Assembly: GCF_012489685.1 (NCBI RefSeq)
Contig: NC_080043.1
Span: 30,040,743 to 30,104,742, forward strand
Source of the DNA: Lotus japonicus
Taxonomy: Eukaryota; Streptophyta; Magnoliopsida; Fabales; Fabaceae
Direction of reading: 5' to 3'
DNA: 64,000 nucleotides
Shown: positions 10,290 to 21,507 of the stretch, piece after piece
How positions within the stretch are numbered: position 1 is the stretch's first letter
Layout: every line of letters starts with the position of its first letter
Made by a program: the position numbers and the translations under genes
Notes under the pieces: model-generated
What the model was told of the DNA's origin: nothing
Databases searched by the model: none
Seen by the model: only the letters and a program-made list of their open reading frames with translations

Positions 10290-10960
10290 TAGGGGTGCAA
10301 TTGAGTTAAGTTTGATGAAATTAAGGTGTTTATAAGTCTAAACCAATCAAAGTACTCATTTTCTCATTTTTTGCCTCTATACCTGAACCGAACCAACCCA
10401 ATGTTGAATAAATTGTTTCGGATTGGGTGATCGGATTTGAAGAAATAATACTATATTTTTACAAACTTTGCACTAAATTCAAAAAAAAGGAACATGATGA
10501 ATTAGAAAAAATTAGAAATAGTAAAAAAAAGGCTAGGCACGAAGAGGAAATGTCGAGATTGCAGCTTCTAACTAACACAAAGAGTTTGAATCAACACTTA
10601 GAAAGGGAAAGAATAAAAAAAAGTGAGAATAGGTCATTGGAATCATTCATTATTTGGCGGAGGTCAGTGATATGTTATGCAAATGGAAGCATAGTGAGTG
10701 AGATTGACTCTTTGCTAGGGTTATGTCGTGAGAGGGTGACAGTTGGGGTGAAGCACAACCAAAACCAAAAGGCTATGTGTAGAAAGAGACCCACTCATTA
10801 TTTCTAATATTATTTACTTATGTTATTTGGGTTGACTCGTGTTGATCGGATTCACGAATTGGGTTGGGTCTTAAATCTCCAAACCCGATACTCAAACCAA
10901 TGATGATCGGATGCAGTGAAAAAATTTAAACTGATCTAATAACTTAAACCACCAAATTGT
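10290..10960 (+). pseudogene. Possible hAT-like element remnant with gene fragment
   Basis: The left edge taggggtgcaattgag resembles a hAT terminus. Both ends are rich in gaaccgaacc / ggttgggt strings like those of the element at 7909-8851. An open frame at 10427-10807 gives a Lys/Glu-rich, coiled-coil-like peptide of 126 codons without an ATG-supported start or recognised domain. No right end or TSD was found. Confidence 0.3.
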
Positions 10961-11334
10961 GATTTAAAGTAGAGTTATGTGGTACCTCCTTACACCCTAC
11001 TTTTAAGTGGCTACCAAGAGATGTGTCAAATTCTGATAACACAATAATTATTGCCCCTTTAAGTTATAATATTATTTTTACTTTGAGATACATATGTTTT
11101 TTGAGCCTCTAAAATAGTGAATTATTGATTTTTTCCCTTTAATTATTTTATTTATTTGGTCCTTATAATATAGCAAAGTATTGATTTTGGTCCTCTGTTC
11201 GTTTTTGTGTAATTTTGTGGCGGTTTAAATTTTTTAATTAATACAAAATATAACCAAGAAATATATAATTGTTGTAATTTTTGGAAGCATAAAAAAAGAA
11301 TTATATGATTAGATTATTATTAATGTCTCTAAAA

Positions 11335-11420
11335 GATAGCTCAAGTGGTAAGAGCTGGTAGACATATAGGTTGGAGAGCAAGAGGTCTAGGGATTTACCA
11401 TCTTTCCAATGTAACAAAAA
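11335..11420 (+). mobile_element. tRNA-derived SINE-like fragment
   Basis: An A-box-like tagctcaagtggtaagagc is followed at tRNA-like distance by a B-box-like ggttggagagcaagaggtc, and the piece ends in an A-run near 11420. A second similar piece with B-box-like tgttcgaac lies at 11505-11580. Neither can fold as an intact tRNA. Confidence 0.45.
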
Positions 11421-11986
11421 AAATTATTAGTAGTAGTTTTCTTATGCATCAAAAAATTATTGTAGTTAATAATATGACTTATCAAAATCTACAATAAAAA
11501 CTATCAACGATGTGTTTGTCTAGTAGTAAGTAAGTTAGACCTTGTAAGGAAGAGAACACATGTTCGAACAAGAAAAATTATTGGCAGGGACATACAACCA
11601 AAAATTTGAATAAGTGACCAAAAAAACTACAATAAAAACCGTACTTGATGTTATGGGCCAAGCCCATCCTTGATCTGAAATACCAAAACAGGGACACTAA
11701 AAAATTGGATAAGATCAACCTATTGGGCCAAGAGGCCTCACAAACTCCATTGACAGCATTGACCAAAATAAAAGACACAATTGTCCAAAAAAAAATAAAA
11801 GACACAACGAAGCAGAGAAGGGGAAGAGCAAGAAAAGATGAACAGAGCATGTAAAATATTTGGATATGAAGATTAAAACACGATGTAAAAGCAAAAACAT
11901 TCAAAGCATGTAGACAAATTCATTCTCTACCTCTAAGCATTCCAAAACTTGTTGTATATAGCAATAATTTACGTGTTTGAAGCTTA

Positions 11987-12494
11987 ACACTATGTTTGGT
12001 AGTATAGAGATGGAGAAGAGATTGAGGGAAGAGAGAGAGATAGGAGAGAGATGGGTTATCTCTCTTTGTTTGGTTGTTAGAGAGATGAGAGAAGAGAGAG
12101 TTTTATTGGTGGACCCCATGCCTATTTTGGGTCTCTCCGATTTGAAGAGAAAATGAACAGTGATGGGGGAGGGAACCATGTACTAGTTTTTTATTTTATT
12201 TTTCATTTTCGAGGCATTTAGTGGCGGTTTAGAACCGCCACTATCTGCTTTCAGACTTTTTTTGTTTTTTAAAATATTTTTTTAATCAAAAGTCAACTTT
12301 TTCTCTCTCTTCCACATCATCATTTCTCATATCTCTCATCTTTATCTCTACCATACCAAATAACTCAATAAATCTACTCTATCTCTCATCTATTTCTCTC
12401 TACTCAACTTCTCTCTTCTCGAGTTCAAAAAAAAAAACTTATCTCTTCTCTACTCTCTCTTCTTTATCTCTCTCTTCACAACCAAACACAGTGT
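11987..12494. mobile_element. Tourist-like (PIF/Harbinger) MITE, TSD TTA
   Basis: Termini read inward as ACACTATGTTTGGTAGT and ACACTGTGTTTGGTTGT, flanked by TTA at 11984-11986 and 12495-12497. The arms are GA/CT-rich (gagagaga runs on the left, ctctctct on the right), giving a partly paired hairpin. No coding content. Confidence 0.8.
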
Positions 12495-13481
12495 TTAAAG
12501 AAATGGTATTTTGATCCTCCTCCTCCAATAAGTAGAGCATAGTTTATTCTTCTACAAACTTCGGGTTCCCATGGTTTTTGCTCTATGATACTTTAATTGA
12601 ACTAGTGAAAAATATGAACTTTGTTGGTTCCCCCCAAAAACTTTGCAGCAAATTTATACTTTTCTCCACCTAACCAGCACAATATGACACATTTGTTTTG
12701 GCTCCCCCTCTGATCAAAACGTGACCTCTTTTTAAATCCTCCTCTGCGCCCAAACTTTCCCTTTTCCTTTTTCCTCTGATATGTTTACAATTTGCCCGAT
12801 TTCTTCACATCCTTCCTCTTTTGGCAAGTATTCGAATGGATTGCAAATCAATCAAAGCTTATTGATTCCAATCAGTGCCATTCTTTCCCTTATTATTCTT
12901 TTATTTTCAGATTTCAGATATATATATATATATATATATACTTTTTTATTTTCAGAATTTAAATGACTTTTTTACTTAAAATAAAAATAAACAATAGAAA
13001 CAATATAGGGCTAAATCAGGTGTTCACAAAGCGAAATTAATGTTTTTTTAAGATAAACCAGAGTTTTCATTAAACTTAAAAGAAGGTAAATCTGATTCAG
13101 ATATCAAAAGAGGGAGAAGATCAATGAGAAAGTCCTCTATCCAAACGTGGAACCTAAGTAAGAGGGATACAACGGTTTTGGTCAACGATGTCCGCCATGT
13201 TAAAGCGGTCACCTAAAATTTTTAAGACACATCCATTTTACTGACAGTTAATAACTGTCGATAACTTAACATTCTTATAGTTTGCTGAGGGCAAGAACCG
13301 TCGTGACCTATATATAGAGGGTAAGAACATCACTTTCATCACACTCCACTTCTCTATTTATCTTTTTTTTTTCTTCTCGCATTCAATATTTTTTCTGAAT
13401 TTAGTAAGTTTTTTTTTATTTTCTTATTAATTTTCCCTTTATTTTGCAGTACTTGGTGTTTGATAGAGCATATTTTTAATG
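12495..13481. other. Intergenic
   Basis: It holds a (TA)n run at 12918-12941 and, at 13040-13150, a minus-strand LINE-tail-like stretch. No gene is supported. The DNA to 13481 was contiguous with 21883 before the LTR element inserted. Confidence 0.4.
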
Positions 13482-13486
13482 TCCTA

Positions 13487-13854
13487 CGGAATGGGCGGGA
13501 CATAAAGGATACTTATGCCCGCCCAAATCGAGTAATCAGATGAACGAAAGACACCTTGGCGGGATTCACGGAATAACATCGAATCCCGCCCTTCCTTTAG
13601 TCAGGCCCACACGCCAGCTGGAAGATTCCTTTAGATTTGTCTTATATGCATAAAGACTTGGGCCCCGGTTGTCAGGCCCAAGTACAGTAAAAGTCCACAT
13701 CATGATCACTTCCTCTATAAAAGGAGAGGTCAACACCTTGTAAAAAGTACCTTTTGAACATTTAATGAGAATATTCCTTTTATGATATTTTTAGTACTCT
13801 GCTAGGGTTTACTTTCTGTCAGTCTTCTACGTCAGATCTCCCTAGTATAGAACA
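13487..13854 (+). repeat. 5' LTR
   Basis: It matches the 3' LTR along its whole length. A TATA box tataaaa is at 13716-13722, giving the expected start of transcription for the element. Its first three bases (TGT in the 3' copy) are reduced to a single C, so the canonical TG terminus is lost in this copy. The last bases are tagaaca, where the 3' copy has cagaaca. Confidence 0.92.
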
Positions 13855-13875
13855 TTGGAGCCGTCTGTGGGTCTT
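13855..13875 (+). other. Probable primer-binding site region
   Basis: Directly after the LTR comes ttggagccgtctgtgggt, the usual position of the tRNA primer-binding site. It resembles the tggcgccgt type seen in many plant Ty3 elements. The exact tRNA was not identified. Confidence 0.5.
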
Positions 13876-13918
13876 ACCTCGATCTACAACTTGACGTAGA
13901 CGGTGAGCTTTAAGATCC

Positions 13919-15698
13919 ATGGAAACCCGTTCGTGTGGCGTGGGCCGCCGAGATCATCGCCGGAGGGGGGGGTGGTCGTCACGGCGGCCGCGGCGGCGGA
14001 CGACACAACAACCATGAAGTACCTCAAGAGCCGGAGCAGGAGGCTTCTTCGGAAGGGGTTCACTCGGTTGCACAGTCACCGGTGTCGTTGGTGAATGCTG
14101 CTCCGGGAAGACCTTCAGATCTGATCGCTAGATCAGATCCAGGAGTCAGGCGACGATCAGCGCCGCCTGAATACGTGAATCTGGACGACTTCAAAAACAG
14201 CGTTCCGAGAAAAGCACCAGAAGTAGTGACGGGAATCACTCCGGCGGCCTTGCAACAAATGTTGGATACTTTGCAAAAAGTACAAAGCCAGAACGAGTAG
14301 TTGCAAGCCCAGGTGGAGTATTTAACCCAACGACAAGACTATAAGCAAGAACAACGGCTCGAGGCTGAGGATGTTGTCGAGTTCCAGCCTTTTGTTCCCG
14401 CCATCACACGGGTGGGTATACCAAAGCACCTGCAGACCATGGCACTGGACGCCTTCTCTGGCGACGCTGATCCCATGGAACACTTGAGATATTTCAACAC
14501 TAAAATGGTGATCGGCGGGGCAACGGATGCGGTAAAGTGTCGATTGTTGCCTTCTACGTTTAAAGGCATGGCGATGCAGTGGTTCATTAGACAACCGCCC
14601 TTCTCCATCGATAATTTCACCGATCTATCTACCAAGTTTCTGACTCAATTTTCCGCCAATAAAACCACAAAAGCAACAATGTTTGATCTTATCAGCATAC
14701 ATCAGCAACCAGGGGAAAAGTTAAAAACCTACATGGCACGCTTCAGCAAGATGGCGGTTCAGTTGGAGGAGGACAATCCGGACGTATGTTTGGCGTCTTT
14801 CAAAAATGGTCTCCGGGCGGGTGATTTGAATCGGGACTTAACGAGGCGACCAGCAAAAGACATGATGGACCTTCGTGCCCGTGTTCAGGAATTCATATTA
14901 ATTGAGCAAGATGATCACAAAAAACAAGAAAGAGAGGAAGGACGCAAGCAAGCCCAATCCGGCGGGGTGTCACAGGATAAACCTAAGGCGGGGAAGGAAA
15001 CCAGGGTAGCACAAACCCCCCGTGTACCAAGACCGGGACCATATCAAAACTCCAAACCAGGATTTCAAAATACATGGCACAGAAATTCCCAAGGTCCCAC
15101 TGCAGCCACAACTGGTCAGCATGGTGCTTCGCCAGCTCCAGTTCCACTTACCAAGTTGAATGCACCCTTAAGCACCATTTTAAGGGCAGTTGGGCAAACA
15201 AACGTTGTGCAGTACCCGCCACCACCACGGCGGCCGCCAGCTAATGTAGATACCAATAGGTGGTGCGAGTACCACAAAGCTTTGGGGCATACGACAGATA
15301 ATTGTTGGAACTTGAGGCGGGAAATTGATCGTTTGATTAAGGCTGGACATTTGGCAAATTTCGTTAAAGACACAACAACGCCAGAGGTCGCTAAGATAAC
15401 TCAAGGGGACAAAGGCAAAGGGAAGGAGATAGTGGAAGAGTTGGGCGATCCTGTTGGGGAATGCTCATCTATTGCAGGAGGATTCGGCGGGGGTGCAATT
15501 TCAAGTAAGGCTAGAAAACGCTATGTGGCGGCAGTACACTCAGTACAGGAGGCGAACGAAGGTGAGTGTTGGGTGAATCATTCCCCTATTATATTCACAC
15601 CTCAGGATTTTGCGCATGTGATCCCCCATGACAACGATCCAATTGTGGTAACAATCAGGGTTAACAATTATGTGACGAAGAAAGTATTTTTAGACTAG
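13919..15698 (+). pseudogene. gag: gag region of the Tat element, interrupted
   Basis: The capsid frame runs through 13935-15698 and is cut by TAG at 14298-14300. The first in-phase ATG candidate (13919) is one frame off, and the shift can be explained by one extra G in the eight-G run near 13965-13972. After the stop, 465 codons give a Ty3-type Gag. There is a coiled-coil-like Gln-rich start, a retrotransposon Gag domain (Ala-Phe-Ser-Gly-Asp ... Trp-Phe ... Phe-x-x-Phe) at about 14440-14920, a basic Pro/Gln-rich linker, and a variant zinc knuckle (C-x-x-H-x4-H-x4-C, about 15265-15308). The end, with a Val-Phe-Leu-Asp sequence, already belongs to the protease, and TAG at 15696-15698 falls directly after the catalytic Asp. 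Gag forms the virus-like particle. Confidence 0.85.
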
Positions 15699-18600
15699 GG
15701 ATCTTCGGCGTATATCATTTATGGAGATGCATTTGATCGCCTGGTGTTAAAGGAATCCGATTTGAGGCCATATAAAGGAACCTTGGTAGGATTTACAGGG
15801 GACCGTGTCAATGTGCGGGGATATGTGGAAATACCAACTGCTTTTGGAGAAGGGGAGTTTGTTAAGAAATTTCAAGTAAAGTACTTAGTCTTGGCGTGCA
15901 GAGCCAACTACAATGTACTCTTGGGGCGAGACACCCTCAACAAGATCTGTGCGGTCATTTCAACTGCTCACTTAACTGTCAAGTATCCAGCCTGTAATGG
16001 GAAGGTCGGGATACTGCGCGTAGACCAGAATGCAGCAAGAGAGTGCTATTTACGAAGCGTGGCGCTTTATGGACGAAAGGCCGCCAAGGAAAGTCATCGA
16101 ATTACAGAAATCTTTCCACAAGAAGGATTCAGTTTAGACCCAAGAGATGATGTTGATGATTTTCGCCCACAACCTCTGGAAGAAACCAAGCAGGTGCAAG
16201 TCAAGGACAAGTTCTTAAAGATTGGTAGCAGTTTAACAAAAGAGAAAGAGGAAAGACTAATCACCCTTCTAGGTGATAATTTGGATCTTTTTGCATGGAC
16301 CATCAATGATGTGCCAGGGATTGACCCCAATGTGATCACTCATAAATTGGCCATACGACCAGGGGCGACCCCAGTCATCCAACCAAGGCGAAGAATGAGT
16401 GATGAAAAGAACAAGGCCGTACAATTAGAGACTGAGAAACTAATCAAGGCTCGCTTCATCCGTGAGGTACAGTACCCAAAGTGGCTCGCCAATGTGGTAA
16501 TGGTCAAAAAAGCCAATGGAAAGTGGCGAATGTGCACGGACTACACAAGCTTGAACAAAGTGTGCCCCAAAGATTCGTATCCACTTCCCAATGTTGATAA
16601 ACTTGTGGATGGAGCTTCCGGGAATGAACTTTTAAGTCTCATGGATGCTTACTCGGGCTATAATCAAATTATGATGCATCCCTCGGACGAGGAAAGTACA
16701 GCATTTATGACCAATCAGGCGAATTATTGTTACAAGACAATGCCTTTTGGTTTGAAGAACGCAGGAGCTACGTACCAACGGCTCATGGATAAAATTTTTT
16801 CAAGACAAGTGGGCAGGAATATGGAGGTATATGTGGATGACATGATTGTAAAGTCCGCCAAGGCTGGTGATCACGGCGGCGATCTTATGGAGGCATTTAC
16901 TCAATTAAGAAAATATCAAATGAAGCTAAATCCTGAGAAATGCTCGTTTGGGATTCAAGGGGGAAAATTTTTGGGCTTTATGATAACATCAAGAGGGACT
17001 GAAGTAAACCCAGATAAAGGCAAGGCGATCTTAGAAATGAAAAGTCCAACAAGCGTCAAGGAAGTACAGCGATTAACAGGACGCATGGCGGCTTTAGCAC
17101 GTTTCTTGCCAATGGCGGGAGACAAAGCGGCTCCTTTCTTCAATTGTTTAAAAAAGAATTCCAAGTTCCAATGGACAGAAGAATGCGAGCAAGCTTTTTC
17201 CAAGTTGAAAGAAACATTAGCAACGTTGCCAGTACTATCCAAACCTACGCCAGACGTTCCTCTGATGCTCTACCTGATTGTCACAAACAGGGCGGTCAGC
17301 ACAGTGTTACTTCAGGAAGAAGGAAAACAACAGAAGATTATATATTTTGTAAGTCACACCCTGCAAGGCGCTGAACTACGATACCAAAAAAATGAAAAGG
17401 CGGCTTTGGCGATTCTGAAAACAGCAAGGCGCCTCAGGCCTTATTTCCAAAGTTTCCAAGTCAAAGTTAAAACTGATGTTCCCTTAAGGCAAGTACTTCA
17501 AAAGCCTGATTTATCCGGGCGATTGGTTAGCTGGTCAGTTGAATTATCGGAATACGATATACAATATGAGCCAAGGGGCCAAGTCACAGTCCAAAGTTTG
17601 ATCGACTTCGTGGCGGAATTAACGCCCACAGAAGGCGAAAAGACTCAAGGAGAATGGGTCCTATCTGTGGATGGATCCTCCAATAACACTGGAAGCGGGG
17701 CTGGGATAACAATTGAGAGTCCAGATAAAATGATCATTGAACAGTCTTTAAAATTCGAGTTCAAGGCGAGCAACAATCAATCTGAATATGAGGCTCTGAT
17801 CGCCGGCTTAAGGCTAGCCATTGAGTTGGGGGTCCAGAAGTTATTTATCAAAGGAGATTCGCAGTTAGTGGTTAAGCAAGTGAAAGGCGAGTATCAGGTG
17901 AAGGATCCGCAACTTTCCAAATACTTGGAAGTGGTGCGCAGGTTGATGATGGAGGTCAAAGATGTTAAAATAGAACATGTCCCGAGGGGACAAAATGAGA
18001 GAGCTGATGTGTTAGCAAAATTAGCAAGTACAGGGCGATTGGGCAATTACCAAACAGTCATTCAAGAAACCCTGCCTCGCCCAAGTATTGATTTAGTGGA
18101 AGTGAAGTTCAAAGCAGTGAAGTCAATAACTGAAGGCGAGCCTTCATGGATGGAATCAATTAAAAATTTTCTACAGAACCCTCCACAGGATGACGATTTG
18201 AATTCAAGAGCAAAACGTAGAGAGGTCAGTTTCTACACACTGGTGGATGGGGAGTTATATCGGCGAGGCATTATGTCTCCTATGCTGAAGTGTGTTGACA
18301 CCAAAGATGCCCCAGGAATAATGGCGGAAGTCCACGAAGGAGTATGCTCCAGTCATATTGGTGGGCGATCCTTGGCAGTAAAAGTTTTGAGAGCAGGATT
18401 CTACTGGCCCACATTGAAGAAGGACTGTCTGGAATATGTTAAGAAATGTGGAAAATGTCAAGTCTTTTCTGATTTGCATAAGGCCCCGCCGGAGGAATTA
18501 ACCACCATGATGGCACCTTGTCCATTTGCTATGTGGGGGACTGACATTTTGGGACCATTCCCGGTAGCGAAGGCACAAATGAAGTATATCATCGTGGCGG

Positions 18601-19370
18601 TTGATTACTTCACCAAATGGATAGAAGCTGAAGCAGTGGCGACTATCACGGCGGTCAAGGTCAAGAATTTCCTGTGGCGAAGAATTGTGTGCAGATTTGG
18701 GGTTCCCATGGCTTTGGTAATGGACAATGGGACTCAATTTACAAGTAATGTCACCCGGGAATTTTGTGCAGAAATGGGAATCGAGATGAGATTTGCCTCG
18801 GTAGAACACCCACAAACTAATGGACAGGCCGAGTCAGCTAATAAAGTTATTTTGAAAGGCTTAAAAAAGAAGTTGGATGAAGCAAAAGGGTGTTGGGCGG
18901 AGGAATTACCAGGCGTTCTTTGGGCATATAACACTACTGAACAATCAAGCACAAAGGAAACCCCGTATCGTTTAACCTATGGGACTGACGCCATGCTCCC
19001 AGTGGAAATAGAAAACCAAAGTTGGCGAGTGTCTCGGTTTAATGAGAGTGACAACGGGGAAAATCTGATAGCAAATCTAATTATGTTGCCAGAGGAACAA
19101 CGGGAGGCACACATAAGAAATGAGGCGGGAAAAGTGAAGATTGCAAGAAAATTCACAACGAAAGTAGTGCCAAGAAAGATGAGGGTAGGAGACTTAGTGC
19201 TCCGAAAAAATACAATACCCGACAAACACAACAAACTTTCACCCAATTGGGGCGGGCCTTACAGGATTATAGGCGATGTTGGAGGAGGAGCTTATAAGTT
19301 GGAACAACTTAATGGTCAGAGGGTCCCACGGACATGGAACGCCTCACATCTGAAGCAATATTTTAGTTAA
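15699..19370 (+). CDS. pol: pol: protease remainder, RT, two RNase H domains, integrase
   Basis: The frame is open for 1223 codons and continuous in phase with gag across the TAG at 15696. Order of parts: the protease remainder starts with Gly-Ser-Ser-Ala; RT has the Tyr-Val-Asp-Asp box at about 16830-16841; the first RNase H, after RT, lacks a clear catalytic set. Then comes an archaeal-type RNase H (Asp-Gly-Ser-Ser, Glu in Ser-Glu-Tyr-Glu-Ala, Gly-Asp-Ser, Arg-Ala-Asp) at about 17655-18035. Integrase has an HHCC zinc site (about 18330-18465) and a DDE core with Gly-Thr-Asp, Asp-Asn-Gly and a Glu in Gly-Gln-Ala-Glu (18538-18835). The protein ends with the Trp-Asn-x-x-His-Leu-Lys motif of plant Ty3 elements. 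Products copy the RNA to DNA and insert it. No internal stop occurs in this part. Confidence 0.9.
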   Translation, partial: GSSAYIIYGDAFDRLVLKESDLRPYKGTLVGFTGDRVNVRGYVEIPTAFGEGEFVKKFQVKYLVLACRANYNVLLGRDTLNKICAVISTAHLTVKYPACNGKVGILRVDQNAARECYLRSVALYGRKAAKESHRITEIFPQEGFSLDPRDDVDDFRPQPLEETKQVQVKDKFLKIGSSLTKEKEERLITLLGDNLDLFAWTINDVPGIDPNVITHKLAIRPGATPVIQPRRRMSDEKNKAVQLETEKLIKARFIREVQYPKWLANVVMVKKANGKWRMCTDYTSLNKVCPKDSYPLPNVDKLVDGASGNELLSLMDAYSGYNQIMMHPSDEESTAFMTNQANYCYKTMPFGLKNAGATYQRLMDKIFSRQVGRNMEVYVDDMIVKSAKAGDHGGDLMEAFTQLRKYQMKLNPEKCSFGIQGGKFLGFMITSRGTEVNPDKGKAILEMKSPTSVKEVQRLTGRMAALARFLPMAGDKAAPFFNCLKKNSKFQWTEECEQAFSKLKETLATLPVLSKPTPDVPLMLYLIVTNRAVSTVLLQEEGKQQKIIYFVSHTLQGAELRYQKNEKAALAILKTARRLRPYFQSFQVKVKTDVPLRQVLQKPDLSGRLVSWSVELSEYDIQYEPRGQVTVQSLIDFVAELTPTEGEKTQGEWVLSVDGSSNNTGSGAGITIESPDKMIIEQSLKFEFKASNNQSEYEALIAGLRLAIELGVQKLFIKGDSQLVVKQVKGEYQVKDPQLSKYLEVVRRLMMEVKDVKIEHVPRGQNERADVLAKLASTGRLGNYQTVIQETLPRPSIDLVEVKFKAVKSITEGEPSWMESIKNFLQNPPQDDDLNSRAKRREVSFYTLVDGELYRRGIMSPMLKCVDTKDAPGIMAEVHEGVCSSHIGGRSLAVKVLRAGFYWPTLKKDCLEYVKKCGKCQVFSDLHKAPPEELTTMMAPCPFAMWGTDILGPFPVAKAQMKYIIVAVDYFTKWIEAEAVATITAVKVKNFLWRRIVCRFGVPMALVMDNGTQFTSNVTREFCAEMGIEMRFASVEHPQTNGQAESANKVILKGLKKKLDEAKGCWAEELPGVLWAYNTTEQSSTKETPYRLTYGTDAMLPVEIENQSWRVSRFNESDNGENLIANLIMLPEEQREAHIRNEAGKVKIARKFTTKVVPRKMRVGDLVLRKNTIPDKHNKLSPNWGGPYRIIGDVGGGAYKLEQLNGQRVPRTWNASHLKQYFS

Positions 19371-19433
19371 AAAGACAAAAAATAACAAAGGTGAATGAAG
19401 TCGCACTCTTTTTCCCTTTCTTTGGAATGGTTT

Positions 19434-20833
19434 TTAATGAGGCGACATATGTAATGAAAGGACAATTGTTCCCATGTATGAAAAAGTAAGTAATGAAAAT
19501 ATTGGCGGGCGGTTGATAATGCTTGAGTCTTGGTGGGGTGGCGGGACGTTGTCGTTCCCTTTCTTTTTTTCCGCCGGATTACTTTTAGAAGCTAAACCGG
19601 CTGGATCAAGTGTGGATTGATGAAGAGGTCTGCTGCCAGCAGCGCTTGAAGTCTTTTGGCGCTTTGGGTCCCTGATGTTGTCAGAGCCCGAAGCGCCGTC
19701 ATTTTTCTTCTTTTGCTCAGCCTCGGCGATCCTCTTCTTCGTCGCCGCAGTAGACTGTGCGAGGTACTCCTTCATCTTGAGGGGGTTCGCGTCAACCTTG
19801 CTTTTTCCCATCGTGGCTGCATGGAAAGCATCAATTAGGCGAGGTACATGAACAAAAAGAAAAACAAGTTATGTGCAAAAATTATAAACTTACTAAAAAA
19901 TTGATTTAAAGTGCCGGATTTCGACGCCTCAATCAAGTCATGACCAGAGATTACTGGTAGTGTACGAAGGTAATCGGCGATGGCCTGCTCAGATTCATCC
20001 AAGGCGTCGTATGAAACAGATATTTTTCGGCGAGGGTTTTTTGTCCAATAAAAGGGGAAGAGAGGGTTATTATCGGAATCTCGAAATAAGTTATTCATTT
20101 CAGGTGACTCCATAACTTTGAAATATTTTTTCTGCCACACTTTGTAATGGCTTTTAAGGGCGGTGAATCGGCTCATGTTCTTGCGGGCCAAAAGGGGAAC
20201 CCACTTGACAGATGTAGGTTTTGTGGTGACTGTCTTATAGAAAAGGAAAAACAAGGGATAGGTGGGAGTGCAACTCAAATGTTCACAGAGAATTTCAAAG
20301 CAGCGAATAAAACCCCAGGCGTTGGGCTGGAGTTGACAAGGCGCCACGTTCAAAAAGGTAAGAACGTGACATATAAAGGGCGAGAAAGGGAGTTTGATAT
20401 TCAAATCCAAGAAGAAATAACCATAAACAAAAAAGAAGTCGGGCGATTCATCAGAAGGTTCCTTGCGTAAAAGAACACAATCATCCTCGCCACATGGAAG
20501 AACATTTAACAGGTGATCTTCGTTATTAGAGGTGGCGGGATTTATCTTTGTAAACCCTTGGGAAGATATTCGAAGCGAGTTGATGCTTCCAATACTACCC
20601 CAGATGGAGCGCCAAAGACATTTATCTTCAACCAAATGCGCGTTGGACCGCCATTCGGGTGAGGACAAGTCTCCATTGGAGGAAAGAATAGAGTCTACGG
20701 AGCCGGCGGGACCGGAATCTTCGTGGGTGGAAGGCGAGGAATGAATTTCAATAACAGTGGGGGCATAAACTTCTCCCTCCGTAGAAGGTGAAGAGAGTTC
20801 TAAGGAAGAAAGGCTGAAATTTTGGGTGGACAT
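19434..20833 (-). CDS. Spliced antisense gene of the Tat element (Transposase_28 / 'putative gypsy-type transposon' family)
   Basis: On the opposite strand to pol, exons 20833-19894 and 19816-19434 join (donor TTTA|GTAAGT, acceptor ATGCAG|CC) to give 440 aa. A 5' untranslated exon ending at 20936 fits a further intron (20935-20835; donor CCG|GTGAGT, acceptor CCCAG|TATG) placed one base before ATG 20831-20833. The first part is Ser/acid-rich. The middle (about residues 120-290) holds the Pro-Phe-Ser / Leu-x-Pro-Asn-Ala-Trp / Phe-Tyr-Lys-x pattern of the plant family named Transposase_28, known from antisense ORFs of Tat elements. The end has Lys/Glu-rich coiled-coil and nuclear-signal-like stretches. 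Introns make sense only for a minus-strand transcript, which would start just inside the 3' LTR. Function unknown; a regulatory role by antisense RNA or protein is inference. Confidence 0.8.
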
Positions 20834-21494
20834 ACTGGGAAATTTCATAAAAAATAAAAAGAAGATGAACAGATGCAGAAAGAAAAAAAGAAGAAGACGA
20901 ACAGTGTCAAGAAAGAAGAAAGAGAAAGGACTCACCGGAGGACGAAGTGGAGGATTGAGTAAAGAGGATGTCGGCTATGGGAGAGCACCGCGCAATGACG
21001 ACGGCCGGGGTGACGGAGATTCGCCGGAGTTCAAAGAGGAAAAGGTGAAAATCGCAGAGGAAGTCTGAGGAAAAAAGTTTTCAGAAAAGTGAAAAAGTGA
21101 AAAGTGAAAAGGGTTTTTATAGAAGAAAAGGGAAGAGAGAGAACGAGTGGGAAAGATCGTGAAGAGTCGTGGGATTTGAAATTTGAAAAGGTGCGAAGTG
21201 AAAAGACATAATTCCTCGAGACGCACAATTAGAAACTGCATTCATGGCCAATGATGACGAAATCCCGGAAAACAAGGATACGTGCGTCAGTTGAAAAGAC
21301 GTGACTGACGGTTATGATGATGGCGATATATCAACGTAGTAAGGGACGCGAAAATGGCGCCATATTGAAGAAACAGCAAAATGGCGATTAATGCATAAGC
21401 AAGAATGCGGCGACAGGCCCACGACTACAAAGAATGGTGATATACTATAAGGCAGCGCATTAAAGACATCTCGACTCAAGGAACCTGAGTCTCA

Positions 21495-21507
21495 TGTCTT
21501 GGGGGCA
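21495..21507 (+). other. Polypurine-tract position
   Basis: The bases cttgggggca directly precede the 3' LTR, where the plus-strand primer is expected. It is short and G-rich, not a long purine run. Confidence 0.45.

Noticed and set aside
20147..21068. Plus-strand open frames between pol and the 3' LTR
   Set aside because: They lie opposite the exons and introns of the minus-strand gene, have no start context and no recognised domain; the minus-strand reading has matching splice sites and a known family pattern.
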